From an uncultured Lachnospiraceae bacterium (GTDB lineage: Bacteria; Bacillota; Clostridia; Lachnospirales; Lachnospiraceae), in contig CACXAT010000014.1 of the NCBI GenBank assembly GCA_902765725.1, positions 1 through 64,000 of the forward strand: a stretch of DNA of 64,000 nucleotides, in the 5' to 3' direction. Made by a program: the position numbers and the translations under genes. The notes below the pieces were generated by a model. It was not told where the DNA came from, made no database searches, and was given only the letters and a program-made list of their open reading frames with translations. Shown piece after piece: positions 35,621 through 42,982 of the stretch (within the stretch, counting starts at the first letter, position 1; every line of letters starts with the position of its first letter).

Positions 35621-37483
35621 TCAGCCGGCAAGTTCGGTCTGTGCCTCTGTCTCAGTTTCAACGATGTCGGTCTGGGCCGTATCCTCTGACGGAACCTCAA
35701 AGGTGACGGTGTTGCTGAGCCATTTGGAGGCGTCGGCTTCTGTGACCGACAGGGCTGTGAAGTTGATGTTGCCCTCTCCGAATTCCCTGCTGATCTGGAA
35801 GGTTCCCTTGACGCTGTTTGCGCATTTCGCCTGCAGGAGCTCGCCGTCCAGTACCATAACCAGGTTATCTGCCTTGAAGTCAGGCTTATCGCCATACTGG
35901 AGCAGCAGCAGGAGGAACTGGCTTTCCTGTTCGCCGAGGTTGGTGACGGACCAGTTATAGGTGATCATGTCATCATCTGCGTCTGCGTTTGTTTCTGCCG
36001 GATTGACCGTGAGTGCCAGATTGACAGGATCCTGAGCGGTGCTTTCCTTCATGGGCATGTCATCCGGGAAGCTTGCGATCCATGCATTTACCAGAAGATC
36101 GATCTGGGCGGCGTTCGCCTTGCCCGGTGCGAACTCCATATCCTTCTCCTTCAGGAATGCTCCGAAAGCTGCGTCGAGCTTCTGCCCGTAGATTCCGTCG
36201 ATGTTTCCGCAGTCATAGCCAAGGGCTGTCAGCATCTGCTGGATGGCGCGGACATCTTCGCCGCGGCGGCCGCTCTCCAGGGTGGGCTGGGGTTCGATGG
36301 TCTCATGCTGTTCGAATCCGCAGTCCTTGCAGACACGTCTGCGCTCGCCGGCGGTAGTGCGGGTCAGCTTCTGGATCGTTTCCCACGGGCCGAATTCATG
36401 CTCAAGCTTCTTCATGGTCTGGGGCCAGCAGATTCCATCCGCTTTCAGTCCCTGTGCTGTCTGGAACGCGATCAGTGCCTTCTCGGTCCCGGCTCCGAAC
36501 TTGCCGTCTACGCCAGTTGCATCCAGGTATTTCTGATCTGCCAGCAGCTGCTGCATCCTGTAGACTGCTTCGCTGGCCATTCCGATGCGCAGTGTTCCTT
36601 CAGGGTCAAACTCTTCCTTCGCCTCGGTATGCTTGCAGACCTTGCAGACCTTCTGCCGTACGCCTGCGGAGTGGTCTGTGGCCTCGGTGATGATCTTGGT
36701 CTCATAGGTGTGGGGAAGCTTCTCGATGTCCTGGGTCTCCTTGTGGCCGCAGACGGTGCAGACAGCTTCCTTCTGTCCCTTCTTGGTGCAGGTTGCCTTT
36801 CTGGTCTCTTTCCACTGACCGTACTTGTGGGCAGTCTTCGGGATGACTTCTGTCTCTTCTGCGCCGCAGATGCTGCAGGTGTGCTTTCTCTGGCCTTCCT
36901 CGGTGCAGGTTGCTTCTTTGGTGGTGGTCCAGCTTCCGAACTGGTGGGCATCTCCCTTCGGGATGACTTCTGTCTGTACAGTTCCGCAGACGGAGCAGCT
37001 GCGGGAGCGCTCGCCGTCTTCTCTGCAGGTAGGCTCTTTGGTGGTGGTCCAGTCACTCCAGCTGTGATCGCCCAGATCGCCAGTACGTTCTTCCGCGAGA
37101 CCACACATGGAGCAGTGGCGCACTTCATATCTCGGAGAGGTGCAGTTTCCTTCCTGGACTACTTCCCAGCCGCCCCAGTTATGCGGGCACAGGGACTGCG
37201 GGATGGTGTCGCTTGTCTCATCCGCGTCCACCCATGCGATCGTCTGGCCGTCTCCGGAGGGATCATTTGCGAGTACGCCGTACCAGCCGCCTTCAGATTT
37301 TTCGATCAGGATCTCGTCGCAGGCATTGAAGGATCTCAGCACATTAGAGCTTTTGTCCTTCTCCTCATAGGCATTCACCGTCTGCCTTGCGGCGTAACGG
37401 ATGCTGGCGGCATGCGCCATACAGGCCATTGCCAGTGTCATAATGAGCATAAGAGCTGTCATCAGGAAACCTTTTTTGTTCAT
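35621..37483 (-). CDS. Secreted protein with CxxC repeats and two peptidoglycan-binding domains
   Basis: A 620-residue exported protein: signal peptide ending AHAASIRY, an SH3-like segment (residues about 25-90), then a row of about five related repeats of about 36 residues with the pattern HxWxxWxxxxxxTCxxxGxxxxxCxxCG (for example TTTKEATCTEEGQRKHTCSI). Two PG_binding_1 domains follow (MQQLLADQKYLDATGVDGKF; IQQMLTALGYDCGNIDGIYG), separated by one more CxxC unit, and an Ig-like C-terminal domain. No catalytic domain or sortase signal is seen. AAGGAGG precedes the ATG at 37483. Likely a cell-wall-associated structural or binding protein. Confidence 0.8.
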   Translation of the reverse strand: MNKKGFLMTALMLIMTLAMACMAHAASIRYAARQTVNAYEEKDKSSNVLRSFNACDEILIEKSEGGWYGVLANDPSGDGQTIAWVDADETSDTIPQSLCPHNWGGWEVVQEGNCTSPRYEVRHCSMCGLAEERTGDLGDHSWSDWTTTKEPTCREDGERSRSCSVCGTVQTEVIPKGDAHQFGSWTTTKEATCTEEGQRKHTCSICGAEETEVIPKTAHKYGQWKETRKATCTKKGQKEAVCTVCGHKETQDIEKLPHTYETKIITEATDHSAGVRQKVCKVCKHTEAKEEFDPEGTLRIGMASEAVYRMQQLLADQKYLDATGVDGKFGAGTEKALIAFQTAQGLKADGICWPQTMKKLEHEFGPWETIQKLTRTTAGERRRVCKDCGFEQHETIEPQPTLESGRRGEDVRAIQQMLTALGYDCGNIDGIYGQKLDAAFGAFLKEKDMEFAPGKANAAQIDLLVNAWIASFPDDMPMKESTAQDPVNLALTVNPAETNADADDDMITYNWSVTNLGEQESQFLLLLLQYGDKPDFKADNLVMVLDGELLQAKCANSVKGTFQISREFGEGNINFTALSVTEADASKWLSNTVTFEVPSEDTAQTDIVETETEAQTELAG

Positions 37484-37809
37484 AGTTCTTTCCTCCTTTG
37501 ATCGTGTACCCTTTAAATAGTAAGAGATACAACTTTGCATTTATTATACTTTATTATGTGCCAATTTGCTATATAACGGCCGAATATTCAGTAAACAGGC
37601 CGATGCCCCGGCGGACCTGCCGATCCGTTTCCGGCTGTGCTGTTGATGATTTATCTTTTATGACTGTATTCTACAGAAGCAATTGTCACAGAAGTGTCAT
37701 TGTTTTTTCTGGATATGGAGGCTCTGCTGTTATAGAATGTTCTGTAAGCAGACCGGCGCAGGGGATTGCGGCGGTCCGGCAAATAGATATAGAAAATAAG
37801 GACGATACT
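37484..37809. other. Divergent intergenic region before the CoA-transferase gene
   Basis: About 325 bases. A TATAAT on the minus strand (37548-37543) fits the promoter of the CxxC-repeat gene. On the plus strand a TATAGAAT lies at 37731-37738 without a clear -35. The plus frame stays open back to 37498, but has no ribosome site there and no recognisable protein sequence before the ATG at 37810. Confidence 0.4.
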
Positions 37810-39321
37810 ATGTATGAATTAATGAGTGCGGATGAGGCAATCCGCCTGATCCGTGACGGGGACTGTATCTGTGTCAATTCCTTCGTGGGGATCGAGAGTC
37901 CGGTGCAGCTGCATGAGGCGCTGTACCGCAGATACCAGAGGATGCAGTCACCGACCCATCTGACGATCGTGTCGAGCGCCGGCTTTGGTGTATGGGACGA
38001 AGAGCGCAACGCGGAAGGGTATATCCGTGACGGTGCTGTTGACCGCCTGATCTGCGGCCATTTCGGGGCGATGCTGAGTACGAAGAAGCTGGTGCTGGAG
38101 GACCGGTTTGAGGCGTATAATCTTCCACTTGGATGCATATCTCACGCGATCCGCGCCCAGGCGGGGGGACTGCCGGGAGCGCTGTCTAAGGTCGGCCTGG
38201 ATATCTTCGTGGATCCGCGCAGGGAAGGGCCGGGGATCAACCGGATCTCCATCGATGATTCCCTGGTGAAGTATGTGGAAGTGGACGGGGAGGAGTTCCT
38301 CTACTATAAGCTTCCGAAGATCACGGTCGCGCTCATCCGGGGAACTGCCGCAGACAGGAAGGGGAACATCTCCTTTGACGATATGTTCATGTCAGGGGAC
38401 GCACTCTCGATCTGTCAGGCTGTAAAGGCCAATCACGGCAAGGTGATCGTCCAGGTGGACCGTCTTGTCGACACTCCCTCCAGGCCGCGTAATGCCATTA
38501 TCCCGGGCTGTCTCGTGGATGCCATCGTGGTAGAGGAGCCGGAGGTTCGCAATGAAGCATATACGGCACTCACCGGAAGCTTCGAGATTCCTTATGAGGA
38601 GTGGAGCACCTGGAATGAGAAGATCGACACGCTCTCGACCCAGACGGCCCGCAACAATTCGGCAGGCCATATCATCGGACGGCGGGCTGCGATGGAGCTG
38701 CGGGTGGATGATATCGTGAACATCGGCATCGGCATTCCGGAGATGGTATCCCGCCATGCCCGAAAGATCGGCATGCTGGATAACATCACCCTGACAGTAG
38801 AGTCGGGCGGCATCGGAGGCTTTCCTGTCTCCGGCGAGGCCTTCGGCGCCATGATCGGCGCAGCGTCGGTATATGACATGGCCAACCAGTTTGACCTCTA
38901 TAACAATGGTGGTCTCGACATCTGCTTTATGGGAGCCCTGGAGGTGGATGCCGAGGGGAACGTCAATGCCCACCGCGGCCCCGGGGCATTTTCCGGGATC
39001 GGAGGCTTTGCGAATATCACGGCAAAGACGCCGACGGTTGTATTCTGCCTGACCTTCAATACCAAGGGGCTGGAGGTATCGAAGAAAAGGGATATCGTTA
39101 CCATCAGCAGGGAAGGCTCGATCCCGAAGTTTGTGAAGAAGGTCGCAAGCGTCAGCTTCTCGGCAAAAAGGGCGATTGCCAACGGACAGAAGGTGCTGTA
39201 TGTGACAGAGCGCTGCGTGTTCCGTCTGACACCGAAGGGACTCAAGCTGATCGAAGTCTACCCGGGGGTGGATACACAGAAAGATATTATCGACAGGCTG
39301 CCCTTTGAGATTGAACTCTGA
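37810..39321 (+). CDS. Acyl-CoA:acetate/3-ketoacid CoA-transferase (YdiF-like)
   Basis: A 503-residue family I CoA-transferase with alpha and beta halves fused. N-terminal half: IRDGDCICVNSFVGIESPVQ; C-terminal half: VNIGIGIPEMVSRHA followed by TLTVESGGIGGFPVSGEAFG. The Glu in VESGG (about residue 331) is at the position of the catalytic Glu of E. coli YdiF (333). It swaps CoA between short-chain acids and acyl-CoAs. Start at 37810 is preceded by AAGGA. It is followed by an acyl-CoA ligase gene, with a promoter-like sequence between. Confidence 0.88.
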   Translation: MYELMSADEAIRLIRDGDCICVNSFVGIESPVQLHEALYRRYQRMQSPTHLTIVSSAGFGVWDEERNAEGYIRDGAVDRLICGHFGAMLSTKKLVLEDRFEAYNLPLGCISHAIRAQAGGLPGALSKVGLDIFVDPRREGPGINRISIDDSLVKYVEVDGEEFLYYKLPKITVALIRGTAADRKGNISFDDMFMSGDALSICQAVKANHGKVIVQVDRLVDTPSRPRNAIIPGCLVDAIVVEEPEVRNEAYTALTGSFEIPYEEWSTWNEKIDTLSTQTARNNSAGHIIGRRAAMELRVDDIVNIGIGIPEMVSRHARKIGMLDNITLTVESGGIGGFPVSGEAFGAMIGAASVYDMANQFDLYNNGGLDICFMGALEVDAEGNVNAHRGPGAFSGIGGFANITAKTPTVVFCLTFNTKGLEVSKKRDIVTISREGSIPKFVKKVASVSFSAKRAIANGQKVLYVTERCVFRLTPKGLKLIEVYPGVDTQKDIIDRLPFEIEL

Positions 39322-39333
39322 CGAAGTGTTTCA

Positions 39334-39362
39334 TTGCTATTAAAGTGAGAATAATATACAAT
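39334..39362 (+). promoter_or_regulatory. Promoter-like sequence before the ligase-STAS-SpoIIE unit
   Basis: TTGCTA at 39334-39339 and TACAAT at 39357-39362, 17-base spacer, within the 106-base gap after the CoA-transferase. The downstream genes may thus have their own transcript. Confidence 0.5.
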
Positions 39363-39427
39363 AAACTGATAATAACGAGATTTTTCAGACATTCAGATTA
39401 TGCACAGCGAGATGGGAGTGAGAAGAG

Positions 39428-41437
39428 ATGGATTTCGGGAAAAAACTGTTTTCACAGACGCTGATCAGAGGCGCGCAGGAGTATCCGGACAGACCGGCAG
39501 TCACCTGCCGTGATACGACGCTCACATACAGCCAGCTGAAGATGGCAGCGGACCGCTGCACCGTCAAGCTTGTAAAAGCGGGCTTTGCCAGAGGGGATAA
39601 GGCGATCCTGTGGGGATTCAACGGGATCGAATGGATCGTGTCATTCTTCGGAATCGTTCAGGCAGGCGGAGTGGCTGCCCTGATGAATTACGGGCTGAAG
39701 TCTCAGAATGTAAGCGACCTGTCCAAGATGGTCGATGCCTCCTGGGGTATCATAGGGGGCAACACGATCAGCATCGCGGACAAGGACGCCGCGGTGAAGG
39801 CGCTGGCAGAAGGCGGGATCCCGGTGCAGCACATCTTCCCGGCAACGGCCTTTGTCGGCCCGGACGCTTTCGCTCCGCTGACCGCGGAGGAGACAGCGCT
39901 TCTCGAAGAAGCCCTGACACGCTCCAATCCGGAGGACTCCCAGGTCATCATCTATACCACGGGAACGACCTCCATTCCGAAGGCCGTGCTTCAGTCCTCA
40001 CGCTCCATCCTGAGCAACGCGGAAGGCGCGATGGAGATCCTGAAGAATGATATCGGCAGCTCGATCTGTCTGGCGCTGCCCATGTTCCACAGCTATGGAC
40101 TGATGGTCGCTCACTGCTATCTGGCCATGGGACGGCATGTGCATATCACGCCGCTCCTGAAACCGGATACGCTGATGGGCATGATCTATGAGCATCACAT
40201 CACCGATATGTGCTCTGTCGGCGCGATTTACAGCATGCTGACCACCATGCCGGAATTCGAGCAGAAGCTGGCAGGCCAGCTCTCTATGTGCATCGTGGGC
40301 GGAGGCTTCACCACTCCGGTAGAGATGATGCGCTTTGAGAAGCTGCTGGGCGGCGGCAAGTTCCTGGTCGGATACGGGCAGACAGAGTGCTCGCCGGTCA
40401 TCTCGGTAGAGTGCGGCGCAGACCCGCTGGAGAAGCGTGCTGTCTCCGTCGGACGCAGCCTTCCGAATCACGAGGTCCGCATCTGGAATGAAGGCACAGG
40501 GTTTGCCGAAACCGGTGAGATCGGCGAGATCGTAGTCAAGGGCCCCAGCCTTATGAACGGATACTATGGACTGCCTCAGGAGATGCAGGCAATCGATCAG
40601 GACGGCTGGCTTCATACGGGTGACCTTGGACGCTTTGACGAGGACGGCATGCTGCAGTTCGCCGGCCGCATCAAGGATATCATCATCAAGAGCGGAGAAA
40701 ACATCTCCCCGGTCGAGATCGAGAAGGCACTTCTGGAACAGCCCCAGATCCGTGAAGCGAAGGTCATGGGCGCGGCGCACCCGATCTGGAATGAGAGTGT
40801 GGAAGCCTGTGTGGTCCTGAAGACAGATCAGCTGGATGAGGACGATCTGCGGGCACGCCTGAAGCAGAAGATCGGTTCATTTAAAGTGCCGTCACACTTC
40901 TTCGTGTTCGACTCGTTCCCGTTAAATGAAAACGGGAAGCTGAACCAGCGCCTTCTGCATAAGCTCATGCTGGAGAGGCTGTATGAATCCAACCTGTCAG
41001 CGGCTCTGGACGAAGGCCTGCGCATCCTTGACCTGCGGGTACTCAACAGAAGCTACGTGATCGTATCCTCCTGCTCCATGATCGAGCAGCTCGCAAGCCA
41101 GCTTGGCTTTGACGAGGAGAAGGCCGGGAAGATCCGCCTGAGCGTTGAAGAGATGTTGACCGACCGCATCGATAACGCATTTGAGGAAAATGGGATCATC
41201 CGCATGGAGGTCCTGCTCATGCCGGAGTGGCTGCGCCTGCGCTTTACCGATACGGGAAGAAAATACTCACTCGAGGCAGAGGACGCATCCTTCAGCGCCA
41301 AGATCATTCTTGCGAATGTGGATTCATATTCTTCCGGAGAGAATGAGAAGGGCGAAACGATCTACAGCCTGGATTATGTATATGACGAAGGATTTGACGT
41401 CAAGGACTACCTGATGCGTTTTAAGGAAGGAAAATGA
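39428..41437 (+). CDS. AMP-forming acyl-CoA ligase fused to a degenerate RsbW-like ATPase domain
   Basis: A 669-residue fusion. Residues 1-525 are an ANL-family ligase: phosphate loop YTTGTTSIPKA (about 175), GYGQTECSPV, HTGDLGRFDEDGML, and the C-terminal catalytic Lys in NENGKLNQ (about 501), so acyl-adenylate and acyl-CoA formation should be possible. Residues about 540-669 resemble the HATPase_c domain of anti-sigma kinases: IRLSVEEMLTD and LRFTDTGRKYSLE. In the N-box the metal-binding Asn is Asp, and the glycine-rich G2 loop is missing, so this domain probably cannot phosphorylate. It could still bind a STAS protein. The gene overlaps the acyltransferase (ATGA) and shares the unit with STAS and SpoIIE-kinase genes. 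Confidence 0.8.
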   Translation: MDFGKKLFSQTLIRGAQEYPDRPAVTCRDTTLTYSQLKMAADRCTVKLVKAGFARGDKAILWGFNGIEWIVSFFGIVQAGGVAALMNYGLKSQNVSDLSKMVDASWGIIGGNTISIADKDAAVKALAEGGIPVQHIFPATAFVGPDAFAPLTAEETALLEEALTRSNPEDSQVIIYTTGTTSIPKAVLQSSRSILSNAEGAMEILKNDIGSSICLALPMFHSYGLMVAHCYLAMGRHVHITPLLKPDTLMGMIYEHHITDMCSVGAIYSMLTTMPEFEQKLAGQLSMCIVGGGFTTPVEMMRFEKLLGGGKFLVGYGQTECSPVISVECGADPLEKRAVSVGRSLPNHEVRIWNEGTGFAETGEIGEIVVKGPSLMNGYYGLPQEMQAIDQDGWLHTGDLGRFDEDGMLQFAGRIKDIIIKSGENISPVEIEKALLEQPQIREAKVMGAAHPIWNESVEACVVLKTDQLDEDDLRARLKQKIGSFKVPSHFFVFDSFPLNENGKLNQRLLHKLMLERLYESNLSAALDEGLRILDLRVLNRSYVIVSSCSMIEQLASQLGFDEEKAGKIRLSVEEMLTDRIDNAFEENGIIRMEVLLMPEWLRLRFTDTGRKYSLEAEDASFSAKIILANVDSYSSGENEKGETIYSLDYVYDEGFDVKDYLMRFKEGK

Positions 41438-42642
41438 AAAGCAGATTCTTTTCCACTGAAAAAGTGAATACCGGGCGGCAGCCGGAGCTTGATCTTCTGA
41501 AAGCTCTCTGCATTCTCGGGATGATCGTGATGCATGTGATCCTGGATCTTGAGGCGGGAGCGCCGGACGGGGATCAGGGCCAGATGTTTACAGAGCTCTT
41601 CGGAGCGGCCACCTTCATGATCTCCATGGGGATCGGGATGCGCTATACGCGGCATCAGTCTCCGGCATCCTACCTGATGCGGGGATTCGCCCTTCTGACC
41701 ATCGGGCAGTTCCTGAACATCCTGAGAAATGCCGCGCCGAATCTGATCGCCTACTGGATCACGGGGAAGCAGGTTTTCATCGCGAATGCGCTGCTCATCC
41801 TGCAGGCGGACATCCTGACCTTTGCTGGTCTGGCCTTCCTTCTGATGGCCGTATTCAAGATGTGCCGTCTGAAGGGGAGCGTCGTTCTTGCGGCCGGCGT
41901 CCTGCTGAGTGTGCTCTCGATGGTATTCTGGAAGATGGCAGTTCCTCCGGGAAACTATCTGGCAAGCCAGCTGGCAGGGCTTTTTGTCCTGACGGATGCC
42001 GAATCCTATTTCCCGTTATTCAGTTACTTTATCTTTGTGGCATTCGGCTATTATATCGGCGGCTATTATCCGAGGGTCCGGGACAAGAATGGCCTCTCGA
42101 ACCTGATCATGGCCATCTGCTTTCCCGCGACGCTGGTTTATTACTGGCTGCGGTTCGGCCTGAATCTGCTCCCCCTTCCCGTGGTCGGAACGGATCTGCA
42201 GTACAGCCTGAAGCCGACTCCGGACGCCATCATGACCTGTGTATTCTCACTGGGACTGATCGCGCTGCTCTATAAGGTCACAAGACTGACAGACGGGAAG
42301 CTGCCGAAGTTTATCATGCATCTGTCACGGTACATCAACAGTTATTACTGTCTGAGCTACATGTTCATTCTCCCCCTGCAGACGATCCTCGTCGCAGTGA
42401 GGGGGGAGCTGATCGCGGGACTTGGATGGCTGATCGCCTACAGCCTGTTTGTGATCGCAGCCTGCTTTGTCCTGATCGAATTAAATGAGAGATACTGGCA
42501 CATTCATTTTGCGACCCTCAGGGGAAGCAGGCTGATGATATTCACCGCTTCTGTGTGGATCCTGAGTGTGGTGATCTTTGCCTACGCGTACCCGAGGATT
42601 GAAGTGTTTGCAAATATATGGAATAATTACCTGCTGCCGTGA
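41434..42642 (+). CDS. Membrane acyltransferase-like protein (HGSNAT/DUF1624 type)
   Basis: A 402-residue polytopic membrane protein with about ten helices. It opens RQPELDLLKALCILGMIVMH, the LD-LKA...MH pattern of heparan-alpha-glucosaminide N-acetyltransferase-like and acyltransferase-3-like proteins, which move acyl groups from acyl-CoA across the membrane onto sugars. The family match is by pattern and could be another 10-TM acyltransferase group. Its start lies within the ligase stop codon, so tight co-expression with an acyl-CoA producer is visible. Confidence 0.65.
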   Translation: MKSRFFSTEKVNTGRQPELDLLKALCILGMIVMHVILDLEAGAPDGDQGQMFTELFGAATFMISMGIGMRYTRHQSPASYLMRGFALLTIGQFLNILRNAAPNLIAYWITGKQVFIANALLILQADILTFAGLAFLLMAVFKMCRLKGSVVLAAGVLLSVLSMVFWKMAVPPGNYLASQLAGLFVLTDAESYFPLFSYFIFVAFGYYIGGYYPRVRDKNGLSNLIMAICFPATLVYYWLRFGLNLLPLPVVGTDLQYSLKPTPDAIMTCVFSLGLIALLYKVTRLTDGKLPKFIMHLSRYINSYYCLSYMFILPLQTILVAVRGELIAGLGWLIAYSLFVIAACFVLIELNERYWHIHFATLRGSRLMIFTASVWILSVVIFAYAYPRIEVFANIWNNYLLP

Positions 42643-42678
42643 CAGGGGCAGTGAAAACGGAGTAAGGAGGAAAATGTT

Positions 42679-42978
42679 ATGACGATTGAGCAGAAGAGGG
42701 ACGGACAGAGTCTGACGATGGCGGTTAAGGGCCGTATTGATACGCTGACCGCTCCGGAGCTGAAAACACAGATCGAGGGAGCGCTGGACGGTGTCATGGA
42801 TCTGGTCCTGGACTTTGCGGAGGTTGACTATATCTCCTCAGCCGGTCTTCGGACGCTTATGACGGCACAGAACTGGATGGACGCCAGAGGCGGATCCATG
42901 GTCATCCGCAATGCTTCCGGGAATATTGTCGGAATCTTCAAGGTGACGGGCCTTGACAGCTTCCTTGCGCTGGAATGA
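42679..42978 (+). CDS. STAS-domain anti-sigma-factor antagonist
   Basis: A 99-residue single STAS domain of the SpoIIAA/RsbV class. VKGRIDTLTAPELKTQIE is the family's opening and DFAEVDYISSAGLRTLMTA contains the phosphorylatable Ser (about residue 54, in SSAGL where SpoIIAA has DSSGL). AAGGAGG precedes the start. Kinase (RsbW-like) and phosphatase (SpoIIE-like) for it are both encoded by the next gene four bases downstream, and a second, degenerate RsbW-like domain is on the ligase. No sigma factor gene is in the cluster. Confidence 0.92.
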   Translation: MTIEQKRDGQSLTMAVKGRIDTLTAPELKTQIEGALDGVMDLVLDFAEVDYISSAGLRTLMTAQNWMDARGGSMVIRNASGNIVGIFKVTGLDSFLALE

Positions 42979-42982
42979 TCCT

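Noticed and set aside
36600..37130. CRISPR-like or satellite DNA repeats
   Set aside because: The repetition is at protein level (about 36-residue CxxC units) with diverged DNA and no spacers.
36305..37501. 398-codon plus-strand open frame
   Set aside because: Antisense to the CxxC-repeat protein gene; low-complexity Leu/Ala/Gly pattern caused by the repeats, no recognisable family.
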